DNA of 5,579 nt, taken from positions 1 to 5,579 of the forward strand of contig WRDZ01000051.1 of NCBI GenBank assembly GCA_009779595.1, written 5' to 3'. Under the pieces are notes generated by a model. The model did no database searches. It was not told the origin of the DNA and saw only the letters and a list, made by a program, of their open reading frames with translations. The DNA is from Alphaproteobacteria bacterium. GTDB taxonomy: Bacteria; Pseudomonadota; Alphaproteobacteria; WRDZ01. A program made the position numbers and the translations under genes. Numbering within the stretch: position 1 is the first letter of the stretch; every line of letters starts with the position of its first letter. Positions 1-5,579 of the stretch are shown here, piece by piece.

Positions 1-398
1 GCTTCCCTGCCATAAAAGTCATCGGCGTTTATCACCGCGAACCGGGTGTCGATTTTATCCGCCGCGCAAAGCAGTGCGTGGACCGTTCCCCACGGCTTGA
101 CCCGGCCGTTTTGTTTGGCCTGAGCGAAAATATCCGTCGGGATAAGCTTGTCCAGTTCCTGAAACGCCAGTTCGTATTCTATTTTCCCTTCCATGCGCGA
201 CAGCACGGCCTTGCGGAAATCCTCTTCGATTTCATGGCGGATTATGAACACGGTTTTCCCAAAACCTGATTGCAGGGCGTCGAAAACCGAATAGTCCAGC
301 AGCACTTCGCCGTGTCCGCCGAACGCTTCCATCTGTTTAAGCCCTCCATAACGGTTTCCTATGCCGGCGGCCAGAACGACCAAAACTGGCTTTTTCAT
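1..398 (-). CDS. NTP transferase (sugar-nucleotidyltransferase-like) protein, C-terminus cut by window edge
   Basis: Reading leftward from the ATG at 398 gives 132 codons with no stop before the window edge. The N-terminus carries the nucleotidyltransferase signature: LAAGIGNRYGGLKQ at residues 9-22 binds the nucleotide phosphates, with K21 as the usual conserved lysine. KPWGTVHALL at 101-110 is the base/substrate loop, and INADDFYG at 123-130 holds the acidic metal-binding pair D126/D127. This fold transfers a nucleotide monophosphate from an NTP to a sugar phosphate or similar alcohol phosphate in the cytoplasm. The substrate cannot be told from this fragment. From memory such proteins are about 300 residues, so over half is probably missing. 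A GGAGG Shine-Dalgarno at 405-409 lies six bases before the ATG. The ATG overlaps the yvcK stop as ATGA (398-395), which implies translational coupling. Family call is firm; specificity is open. Confidence 0.88.
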   Translation of the reverse strand, partial: MKKPVLVVLAAGIGNRYGGLKQMEAFGGHGEVLLDYSVFDALQSGFGKTVFIIRHEIEEDFRKAVLSRMEGKIEYELAFQELDKLIPTDIFAQAKQNGRVKPWGTVHALLCAADKIDTRFAVINADDFYGRE

Positions 399-1690
399 GC
401 CTGACCTCCACGCTTGAACCAGTGGTATATCGAATATGCCAGCCGCCGGGGAGAGTGGCGCACATGCCCCTCGCTGTTGAATTCTATCATCCGCCTTTTA
501 ATGACTTTAAGGCCCATCTGGCGGACACGGTCTTCATCGGTACGCACGGGGAACCTGCCCTCTTGGGCATATCCGGGAGGCAGCTTTTCCGGCAATCCAC
601 TGCTGACCATCACGGTATCGAACAAATTCTCCTGACCGGCGTGGTCCAGAATGGCCTTGACATGGTCGCCGACGCTGTATCCGTCGGTTTCCCCCGGTTG
701 CGTCACGATGTTGCAGACGTATATCTTCCTGGCCTGGGACAAGGATATGGCGGCCGAGATGTCCTTGACAAGCAGGTTGGGGATTATGCTGGTGTACAAA
801 CTGCCCGGGCCGATGACTATAAGGTCGGCCTTGCTTATGGCGTCCAGCACCTCGGGCAAAGGATGGCATACCTTGGGGTTGGTCGAAAGCCGGGCGATTT
901 TCCCGCCGTACTCGGTGATGTGGGATTCGCCTTCTATCACCGTTCCGTCGGACATTTGCGCGGTCAGCTTCATGTCGTCCAGTGTAGCCGGCAGCACCTG
1001 GCCGCGTATCTTAAGGATTTTCGAAGATTCCTGCACCGCATTGTAAATATTGCCGGTAATCCCGGTCAGCGCAGTGATGAACAGGTTGCCGAAACTGTGC
1101 CCGGACAGGCCTCCGTTGGCGAACCGGTACTGGAACAGCCTGGTTATCATGGCTTCGTCATCGGCCAAAGCGGTGATGCAGTTGCGCATGTCGCCGGGCG
1201 GCAATATGCCCATTTCCTCGCGGATTTTGCCCGAGCTGCCGCCATCGTCCCCGACCGTGACAACAGCGGTCAGGTTATAGGTTATTTCCTTCAGGCCTTT
1301 CAGCAGCGACGACAGGCCCGAGCCTCCGCCCACCACGACAATCTTGGGTCCGCGGTTAAGGCGGCTGCGCAAAGCGACCGCTTCGGGTATGGATATGGAT
1401 TTGGCGGTGCGGCTGTCCTGCAGGTCGGACAGGGACGCGATTATGCGGCGGCAGCTGTATATGAAAACAGCGACACCAACCGCGACCATGGCGAACCCGA
1501 TGATTTGCAGCCATATAGAGCCCTTGATTGCGCGCGCCAGACCTATCATCCAGTACATAGGCGCCATATGCAAAGCCAAACTTACGCCTATCGCGGTTAC
1601 AACGGCGGCGGCTACGATTAAAAGGCTCCAGCGTTTGACCCCCACGCCTGGAATCAGCCATAAGACGTTGGTTTTGTTAAACAGCTTCAT
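395..1690 (-). CDS. yvcK: YvcK/CofD-like protein (gluconeogenesis factor family) with N-terminal membrane anchor
   Basis: The 431-residue product has two parts. Residues about 22-45 and 59-80 are hydrophobic and probably form two membrane helices, followed by a short linker with RR at 81-82. From about residue 115 the YvcK Rossmann-like domain begins: VVVGGGSGLSSLLKGL (118-133), TVGDDGGSSGKIR (145-157) and LPPGDMRNC (163-171) are hallmark nucleotide/sugar-nucleotide binding motifs. Bacillus subtilis YvcK binds UDP-GlcNAc and is needed for normal cell-wall growth on gluconeogenic carbon sources; it is related to CofD but is not a known F420 enzyme. The soluble Bacillus form is near 317 residues, so the extra roughly 110 residues are the anchor. 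The start is fixed: an in-frame TAG lies at 1702-1700, and GAAAGG at 1700-1695 sits only four bases before the ATG. The gene overlaps the downstream nucleotidyltransferase by four bases. The usual partners rapZ and whiA are not adjacent. Confidence 0.93.
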   Translation of the reverse strand: MKLFNKTNVLWLIPGVGVKRWSLLIVAAAVVTAIGVSLALHMAPMYWMIGLARAIKGSIWLQIIGFAMVAVGVAVFIYSCRRIIASLSDLQDSRTAKSISIPEAVALRSRLNRGPKIVVVGGGSGLSSLLKGLKEITYNLTAVVTVGDDGGSSGKIREEMGILPPGDMRNCITALADDEAMITRLFQYRFANGGLSGHSFGNLFITALTGITGNIYNAVQESSKILKIRGQVLPATLDDMKLTAQMSDGTVIEGESHITEYGGKIARLSTNPKVCHPLPEVLDAISKADLIVIGPGSLYTSIIPNLLVKDISAAISLSQARKIYVCNIVTQPGETDGYSVGDHVKAILDHAGQENLFDTVMVSSGLPEKLPPGYAQEGRFPVRTDEDRVRQMGLKVIKRRMIEFNSEGHVRHSPRRLAYSIYHWFKRGGQA

Positions 1691-1774
1691 ATGACCTTTC
1701 TATCAGTGTCCGGCGCGAAAAGCAAGACTTTTGCGGGTCACGAATTGTTACCGGATAAAACAATCCTTGTTAAT

Positions 1775-2149
1775 TCACTGATTACCTTTAATTTCGCACA
1801 GCTTTTTCGTCTTCAGGTCGCAGGCGGCGCTCCAGCGTTTGAACTCGTCCATGTTTTCAATATAGCCCTTATTTAAATGGAATTCGGCAATCAGCCCGCT
1901 TTGCAGGCTGACAAAATAAAACCCGTCGCAATCCATGTACGGATAACAAAAGCCGTCCGCTCGGTACAACCGGCCGCATTGGTAAACCATAAGGTCGGTT
2001 TCGGGGTGAAAATTCTTGGCCCCCAAGCTGATTATTTCCCGAAGAGCCTTGCAAACGCCGGGTTCCTCGGGGGGCGGGACCCAAGTGTCCTGCGCCTGCG
2101 CTGTCACAGCGGCAAATGTTATTGGAACAGCCAACAGCAGGTATTTCAT
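1775..2149 (-). CDS. Small secreted six-cysteine protein of unknown function
   Basis: The 124-residue product matches no family I recognise. Residues 1-20 look like a classical Sec signal peptide: a lysine at position 2, a hydrophobic core at about 4-16 and an AQAQ stretch ending at residue 20, giving probable cleavage after A19 or Q20. The mature part starts with a proline/acidic segment (WVPPPEEPG, 23-31). It has six cysteines (C33, C58, C68, C74, C110, C118), an even number that fits three disulfides in an oxidising extracytoplasmic compartment. The middle (residues 54-79) is rich in Tyr, Phe and Cys. The lack of a lipobox argues against a lipoprotein. The start codon lies one base after the pyruvate oxidase stop, with only a weak GGA at 2157-2155 inside the last codons of that gene, so translation is probably coupled. 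An 84-bp gap (1691-1774) separates it from yvcK. The gene is very likely real given the signal peptide and packing; its role is unknown. Confidence 0.78.
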   Translation of the reverse strand: MKYLLLAVPITFAAVTAQAQDTWVPPPEEPGVCKALREIISLGAKNFHPETDLMVYQCGRLYRADGFCYPYMDCDGFYFVSLQSGLIAEFHLNKGYIENMDEFKRWSAACDLKTKKLCEIKGNQ

Positions 2150-2150
2150 G

Positions 2151-3872
2151 TTATTCCAACAGTTCCGCCAGCATGGGCATATCGCTCACTTCATAGCGTT
2201 TTTTAAACCTGTCGATTTGTTCGGGTGAAAACCTGGCAGGGTCCAGTTCCATGGCTTCCGCGGGGAACGGGCGCTTGTTTTCGATTTTCACGTCGATGAC
2301 CACAGGGCGGCTGGCGTCGCGCGCCTGGTCGAACGCCTGTTCCAGCTGGTCACGCCGCGTCACGGTCATGCCGATAGCCCCCATAGCGCGCGCGGCAGCA
2401 GCAAAATCTATGGACGTCAAATCCACGCCGAACTTGACGCGGTTGGTTTCTTCCTGTTCTGCCTCGATAAAACCAAGGGAATCATTGGAAAACACCACGT
2501 TTATTATGTTCAGACCATAGCGCACCTGGGTAACCACGTCATGCATGACCATGGCGAACGCTCCATCGCCGTTAAGCGTGAACACCTGCCGGTTTGGGAA
2601 CGACAGCTTGGCCGCTATCCCGCCCGGCAAGCCGTATCCCATTGTGGCGAACAGCCCCGAAGTGGTGAACATCTGCTGCTTGCCGTTCATGTCCAGAAGG
2701 CGCGCCGCGTGCAGCGTAGTGTTCCCCACGTCAACCACGAACACGGCGTCGTCCCTTGCGATGCGGTTGAGTTCCTTGAACACGGGTTCGACGCGCAAAG
2801 GCTGGTCATCTCGGTTTTCAAAGTTTTTCAGCCAGTTGCGCCAATTATTGCGATTCTTTTGGTTGGCCTCAAGCCACGCGTCCGGCTTGCGCTTTTTGCC
2901 CGCTTTGACCATCATGGACATGGCTGTTCCCGCATCTGACAATATGGCTACGTCGGTTTTGTGCCGCTTGCCAAGCTTGGGCGGGTCGATGTCGACCTGG
3001 ATGAACTTGGCTTCTTTGGGGAACATGAAGCGGGCGAACGGAAAGTCGCTGCCCACGAACACGATAAGGTCGGACATGGCCAAAGCCTCGTTAGCCGGCT
3101 TGGTCGCCAGGCGCGCCGCGGTCCCCATAAGGTTTTCGGTATTGTCCGCGATTATGCCCTTGGCCAGCACGGACAACACTATGGGCATGGCAAACCGCTG
3201 GGACATGGCGATTACCTGGTCGCCTGCCCCGCGCGCGCCTTGACCGGCATACAGCACCGGGCGCTTGCAGTTTTCAATCAGCTTAAGCGCGGCATCGATG
3301 TCGGCCTGGGCTGGAAGCGGAAGAAGCCCGCCGCGATGGTTCGAGGCGGCGGTCACCTGGTCCCATTCTATATCCGCGAACCCGAAGTTGACCGGCAGTG
3401 TGACCACGCTAACCCCTTTGGCTTCATACGCGCGGCGGATAGCCTCGTCGATAACATGCGGAACGCTTTCCGGAGTCATCACGGTGCGGTTATACACGGC
3501 CACGTCAACGAACATCGGGTTTTCATTCATTTCCTGGAACGAGTCATAGTTCATGTTCGTGCTGGCCACCTGCCCGATAATGGCCAGGACCGGCACGCGG
3601 TCAAGCTTGGCGTCGTACAGGCCGTTGAACAGGTGGGTGGCTCCGGGCCCGGCAGAGCCGAAACACACGCCGATTTTCCCGGTAAGCTTGGCGTCGGCGC
3701 AGGCGGCCAGCGCTCCGACTTCCTCGTGGCGCACCTGGATATAGCGCAGTGTTTTCCTGGCCTCGTACAGCGCGTCCATTGTCGAGTTAATCGACCCGCC
3801 CGGTATCCCGTATATATGGTCAACCCCCCATTGTTCCAACACGTGCAGCATGGCAAGCCCGGCTTTTATCAT
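2151..3872 (-). CDS. spxB: Pyruvate oxidase, acetyl-phosphate/H2O2-forming type (ThDP- and FAD-dependent)
   Basis: The 573-residue product has the three-domain layout of the ThDP-dependent oxidase/acetolactate synthase family: PYR domain about 1-170, central FAD domain about 185-345, PP domain about 360-535. It lines up closely with my recall of Lactobacillus plantarum pyruvate oxidase. IYGIPGGSINS (20-30) and RHEE (48-51) give E50, equivalent to catalytic E59. FQEMNENP (112-119) supplies F112/Q113 (F121/Q122). GDG at 435-437 with N463 forms the ThDP-Mg site, and F468, I469 and E472 match F479, I480 and E483. IDPPKLGKRHKTD (295-307) is also shared. The C-terminus resembles the Lactobacillus enzyme rather than the lipid-binding tail of E. 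coli PoxB. Expected reaction: pyruvate + phosphate + O2 to acetyl phosphate + CO2 + H2O2, in the cytoplasm. AGGAG, eight bases before the ATG, supports the start. It heads the leftward run. Acetolactate synthase is unlikely; a non-O2 electron acceptor cannot be excluded. Confidence 0.9.
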   Translation of the reverse strand: MIKAGLAMLHVLEQWGVDHIYGIPGGSINSTMDALYEARKTLRYIQVRHEEVGALAACADAKLTGKIGVCFGSAGPGATHLFNGLYDAKLDRVPVLAIIGQVASTNMNYDSFQEMNENPMFVDVAVYNRTVMTPESVPHVIDEAIRRAYEAKGVSVVTLPVNFGFADIEWDQVTAASNHRGGLLPLPAQADIDAALKLIENCKRPVLYAGQGARGAGDQVIAMSQRFAMPIVLSVLAKGIIADNTENLMGTAARLATKPANEALAMSDLIVFVGSDFPFARFMFPKEAKFIQVDIDPPKLGKRHKTDVAILSDAGTAMSMMVKAGKKRKPDAWLEANQKNRNNWRNWLKNFENRDDQPLRVEPVFKELNRIARDDAVFVVDVGNTTLHAARLLDMNGKQQMFTTSGLFATMGYGLPGGIAAKLSFPNRQVFTLNGDGAFAMVMHDVVTQVRYGLNIINVVFSNDSLGFIEAEQEETNRVKFGVDLTSIDFAAAARAMGAIGMTVTRRDQLEQAFDQARDASRPVVIDVKIENKRPFPAEAMELDPARFSPEQIDRFKKRYEVSDMPMLAELLE

Positions 3873-3949
3873 GGCAATTCTCCTCTTTTTCCAACCCTAG
3901 CGCCCGCCGCGGCCCGTATCAATAAACACTGTTGCCGTAATGGAAAGGA

Positions 3950-3955
3950 TATAAT
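3950..3955 (+). promoter_or_regulatory. Candidate -10 box for the small membrane-protein gene
   Basis: A perfect TATAAT hexamer lies about 75 bases before the ATG at 4031, in the divergent region between the pyruvate oxidase and membrane-protein genes. No good -35 hexamer stands 16-18 bases upstream (CACTGT at a 17-base spacing is poor), so this is a candidate only. The same A/T-rich patch on the minus strand could also serve the pyruvate oxidase promoter. Confidence 0.35.
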
Positions 3956-4018
3956 TTTAAGCCGCTGAAACAACTTTGTGTTAACTTATTGGAGTTATGT
4001 TCGTATCAGGATTATTAT

Positions 4019-4024
4019 AAGGAG
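4019..4024 (+). promoter_or_regulatory. Ribosome binding site deciding the start of the membrane-protein gene
   Basis: AAGGAG sits six bases before the ATG at 4031. It favours that start over the upstream in-frame TTG at 3989. Confidence 0.7.
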
Positions 4025-4030
4025 AACGCC

Positions 4031-4432
4031 ATGCCATTATATCACACCCTTGCAACAAAATTGCGCAAACTGTCGCTTGTCGAGTTCGCGTGCGTCAAAA
4101 TCGTTTACATCATCTTCGCCATGCTTGTCGCCGGATTATTCCCGGATTTGCTGGATGTTTCCGGCTGGGCGTACCTGGTGCTGACGCTTGTGGCGGCCGC
4201 CCCGTTATGGGTGCATCTTGCCAGTTTCCAAGGCAATATCATATCCAAAGCGCGCCAGTACCTGAAACACAACGACCCGGCGCACCAGGCGTTGACGCTT
4301 ATCAGCTGCTTTTCTTTCGGCCTGCTTTTGGCGGTGCTTTTCCCGCTCTTGGCCATGGGCGCGTGGTGGGTCTATATATTGCTTATGGTTGCTTTTGCCA
4401 TAGCTCCCGCCTCTAAAGTCCTGTTCCGGTAA
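4031..4432 (+). CDS. Small integral membrane protein of unknown function (133 residues)
   Basis: I do not recognise a named family. The product is strongly hydrophobic with about four likely membrane segments: residues 22-37, 46-64, 88-104 and 107-125. A basic N-terminus (K10, R12, K13) precedes the first, and a polar loop rich in Lys/Arg/His/Asn (about 67-86) separates the two pairs. The protein ends with a short basic tail (K129, R133). The LRKLSLVEFACVK stretch at 11-23 loosely recalls small two-helix membrane proteins seen in some anaerobes, but this is only a weak impression. I chose the ATG at 4031 because AAGGAG at 4019-4024 lies six bases upstream; a TTG at 3989 in the same frame would add 14 residues but lacks a comparable site. 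It is transcribed divergently from the pyruvate oxidase gene. Its last 20 bases overlap the end of tpx on the other strand. Confidence 0.8.
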   Translation: MPLYHTLATKLRKLSLVEFACVKIVYIIFAMLVAGLFPDLLDVSGWAYLVLTLVAAAPLWVHLASFQGNIISKARQYLKHNDPAHQALTLISCFSFGLLLAVLFPLLAMGAWWVYILLMVAFAIAPASKVLFR

Positions 4433-4931
4433 CTTCCCTGATTGCAGCCAGAGCGCGGTCGAAGTCCGGAGTATGGGTTATGTCCTGCACGTATTGGGCA
4501 TACCTTACGATTCCGTTGCCGTCCACCACGATGACCGCGCGCGACAGCAGCCGCATGTCCTTTATGACCAGGCCGTACTTTGTGCCGAAATCAAGTTCGC
4601 GGTGGTCAGATGTTGTCTTGACCGCGTTTATGCCTTCGGCCGCGCAATAACGGGCCAGCGCAAACGGCAGGTCCACGCTGATTGACATGATAGCCACGTC
4701 CTTCAAGCCCGCGGCCTCTTGATTGAACCGCTTGACCTGAATATCGCAGACCGAGGTGTCCACCGACGGAACCGAGTTTATCACCACGGTCCTGCCCTTG
4801 AAATCGGACAGCTTGACCGGGTGCAGCTCTTTGTCAAGCACCGTAAAGTCCGGGGCCTTGTCCCCGACCTTCACCTCGTCGCCCAAAACAGTTATTGTCT
4901 TGTGCCCCATTTTTATTTCGCGTTCGTTCAT
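4413..4931 (-). CDS. tpx: Thiol peroxidase (Tpx, atypical 2-Cys peroxiredoxin)
   Basis: The 172-residue product is a full-length Tpx. A thioredoxin-fold peroxiredoxin domain fills most of it. VGDKAPDFTVLD (22-33) opens the domain, SVDTSVCD (56-63) carries the peroxidatic C62 with T59 and S60 near it, and RYCAAEG (94-100) carries the probable resolving C96. The 34-residue spacing equals that of C61 and C95 in E. coli Tpx. R131 in LLSRAV matches the conserved active-site arginine. Tpx reduces H2O2 and organic hydroperoxides using thioredoxin; no thioredoxin gene is in the window. There is no signal peptide, so a cytoplasmic location is expected. The ATG at 4931 is chosen because AAGGAGA lies seven bases upstream; the next in-frame Met (residue 8) has no such site. 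The ribosome binding site lies in an inverted repeat that could hide it. The 3' end overlaps the convergent membrane-protein gene by 20 bp. Confidence 0.95.
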   Translation of the reverse strand: MNEREIKMGHKTITVLGDEVKVGDKAPDFTVLDKELHPVKLSDFKGRTVVINSVPSVDTSVCDIQVKRFNQEAAGLKDVAIMSISVDLPFALARYCAAEGINAVKTTSDHRELDFGTKYGLVIKDMRLLSRAVIVVDGNGIVRYAQYVQDITHTPDFDRALAAIREVTGTGL

Positions 4932-4938
4932 GGCAAGT

Positions 4939-4963
4939 TCTCCTTTTCAAGTTTTCAAGGAGA
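4939..4963 (-). promoter_or_regulatory. Inverted repeat in the tpx leader covering the Shine-Dalgarno
   Basis: A perfect 7-bp inverted repeat (TCTCCTT at 4939-4945, AAGGAGA at 4957-4963) with an 11-base loop lies just upstream of tpx. In tpx mRNA the upstream arm UCUCCUU would pair with AAGGAGA, which is the Shine-Dalgarno itself, leaving seven bases to the AUG. The repeat is seen directly. Its use as a translation-blocking hairpin, or instead as a DNA operator, is inference. Confidence 0.45.
4944..4959. repeat. Tandem 8-bp direct repeat, two copies
   Basis: TTTTCAAG occurs twice back to back (4944-4951 and 4952-4959) in the tpx leader. It overlaps the inverted repeat and supplies most of its loop. 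It may be a local slippage duplication. No function is evident beyond shaping the leader. Confidence 0.6.
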
Positions 4964-4987
4964 TGCTAGCGCGTTTCACCGGGCACG

Positions 4988-4995
4988 ATAATATA
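4988..4995 (-). promoter_or_regulatory. Candidate -10 region for tpx
   Basis: On the minus strand this A/T-rich patch reads TATATTAT and lies 57-64 bases upstream of the tpx ATG. It holds TATATT and TATTAT, each close to the TATAAT consensus. The -35 position at a 17-base spacing (TAACAC for TATATT) is weak. A TATAAA at 5027-5032 on the plus strand could likewise serve the EndoQ-like gene, equally unproven. Confidence 0.25.
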
Positions 4996-5067
4996 GACTT
5001 TATGTTTTTAATGTGTTACGGTTTCCTATAAAGGTTCATTCCAACAAGGACAACAACAAAGGCCGCC

Positions 5068-5579
5068 ATGTTTTTTTACGCTGATTTGCACATACATTCG
5101 AAATATTCGCGCGCCACCAGCAGAAGCTGCAATCTGGAAGAGCTGGCGATGTGGGCGCGTAAAAAGGGCTTGACCGTCATATCCACCGGGGATTTCACGC
5201 ACCCGGCCTGGTTCGAGGAAATAAAAGAAAAGCTTGTCCCGGCCGGGAACGGAAGCTTCAAGCTGAAAGACGGCAGCAGCCAGGTCAGGTTCATATTGTC
5301 GGTCGAAATCTCGACCATATATAAAAAAGGCGACAGGACAAGGAAAGTCCACCACCTGGTGTTCGCCCCAGACTTTGCGGCTGCGGAGAAACTCAGGAAC
5401 AGGCTTGGCCGTATCGGGAACATATCTTCGGACGGGCGGCCGATACTTGGCCTTGATTCAAGGAACCTTCTGGAAATCGCGCTTGAGTCCGGCGACGGCT
5501 GCTATATAATCCCGGCGCACATATGGACTCCGTGGTTTTCCGTGCTGGGCTCGAAATCCGGGTTCGATTCCATACAGGA
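5068..5579 (+). CDS. Endonuclease Q-like PHP-domain DNA repair nuclease, C-terminus cut by window edge
   Basis: The frame is open from the ATG at 5068 to the window edge (170 codons plus two bases). The N-terminus, YADLHIHSKYSRATS (4-18), is the first PHP metal-binding motif with H8 and H10. Further likely metal ligands are D42 and H45 in STGDFTHPAWF, E80 in LSVEIST, H95/H96 in KVHHLVF, and H151 in IPAHIWTPWFS. SSDGRPILGLDSR (120-132) and the WTPWFSVLGSKSGFDSI stretch are, to my recollection, typical of the EndoQ branch of PHP proteins rather than of DNA polymerase PHP domains or histidinol phosphatase. EndoQ, first described in Thermococcales and also in some bacteria, nicks DNA 5' of deaminated bases (uracil, hypoxanthine, xanthine) and at abasic sites. 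Full proteins are near 400 residues, so over half is missing here. AAAGG at 5058-5062, five bases before the ATG, supports the start. Arginine codon use differs from the neighbours (six AGG of eleven). Confidence 0.85.
   Translation, partial: MFFYADLHIHSKYSRATSRSCNLEELAMWARKKGLTVISTGDFTHPAWFEEIKEKLVPAGNGSFKLKDGSSQVRFILSVEISTIYKKGDRTRKVHHLVFAPDFAAAEKLRNRLGRIGNISSDGRPILGLDSRNLLEIALESGDGCYIIPAHIWTPWFSVLGSKSGFDSIQ

Noticed and set aside
78..269. Short plus-strand open frame at the left edge
   Set aside because: It lies opposite the nucleotidyltransferase reading frame, which carries family motifs on the minus strand.
422..1621. Long open frame of 399 codons on the plus strand opposite yvcK
   Set aside because: It mirrors the strongly supported YvcK gene; its product has no recognisable motif. 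High GC at third positions of the real gene commonly leaves such stop-free antisense frames.
1711..1735. Imperfect repeat with AAAAG and CTTTT arms upstream of yvcK
   Set aside because: A short stem with a bulge and no T tract on the minus strand; not convincing as terminator or operator.
1753..1771. Small inverted repeats (AACAA/TTGTT and GGAT/ATCC) just after the secreted-protein gene, considered as a terminator
   Set aside because: The stems are only 4-5 bp, A/T-rich, and lack a clear T tract; too weak to call a terminator.
3873..3890. Similar start-site leaders in the pyruvate oxidase and tpx genes (GGAGAA followed by TTGCCATG)
   Set aside because: Probably the genome's common ribosome-site style, since other genes here also have GCC or GGC before ATG; too short to claim shared regulation.
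3901..3916. GC-rich patch with an 8-bp palindrome GCCGCGGC (3906-3913) in the pyruvate oxidase leader
   Set aside because: Short and likely by chance in a GC-rich run; no flanking structure supports an operator.
2961..3968. Plus-strand open frame of 335 codons opposite the pyruvate oxidase gene
   Set aside because: The minus-strand gene has clear catalytic motifs throughout; the antisense product is rich in Gly, His and Arg without domain features.
5026..5423. Two minus-strand open frames at the right side
   Set aside because: They are antisense to the EndoQ-like gene, which is open to the window edge with conserved PHP motifs.

Overview
The window is a compact stretch of bacterial DNA with seven protein genes: two cut by the window edges, five complete. 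Start sites are preceded by Shine-Dalgarno sequences (GGAGG, AAGGAG or AAAGG type) and genes are packed tightly, so the host is a bacterium. The lineage cannot be fixed from the sequence. An acetyl-phosphate-type pyruvate oxidase, a membrane-anchored YvcK protein, a thiol peroxidase and a bacterial EndoQ-like nuclease fit several poorly sampled phyla or Firmicutes-like lineages. I saw no RNA gene, insertion sequence, CRISPR array or attachment site.

Layout. Positions 1-3872 form a leftward run. It starts with a pyruvate oxidase (3872 to 2151). One base later comes a small secreted six-cysteine protein of unknown function (2149 to 1775). After an 84-bp gap comes a YvcK/CofD-like protein with two N-terminal membrane helices (1690 to 395). 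Joined to it by an ATGA overlap is a nucleotidyltransferase (398 down to the left edge, incomplete). A 158-bp divergent intergenic region (3873-4030) separates this run from a rightward gene for a 133-residue membrane protein (4031-4432). That gene runs 20 bp into the 3' end of the leftward thiol peroxidase gene tpx (4931 to 4413). A second divergent intergenic region (4932-5067) leads to a rightward PHP-domain gene (5068 to the right edge, incomplete) that looks like endonuclease Q.

How the genes may work together. The pyruvate oxidase keeps the catalytic residues of the Lactobacillus plantarum enzyme, which makes acetyl phosphate, CO2 and H2O2 from pyruvate, phosphate and O2. A peroxide-removing Tpx lies about 540 bp away and a DNA repair nuclease follows. 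An oxygen/peroxide theme is therefore plausible, but it is inferred from neighbourhood only. YvcK and the nucleotidyltransferase point towards sugar-nucleotide or cell-envelope metabolism. The most unusual local details are a perfect 7-bp inverted repeat that would bury the tpx ribosome binding site, an arginine codon shift in the EndoQ-like gene, and the unknown secreted protein coupled to the pyruvate oxidase. I see no clear undescribed multi-gene system here.
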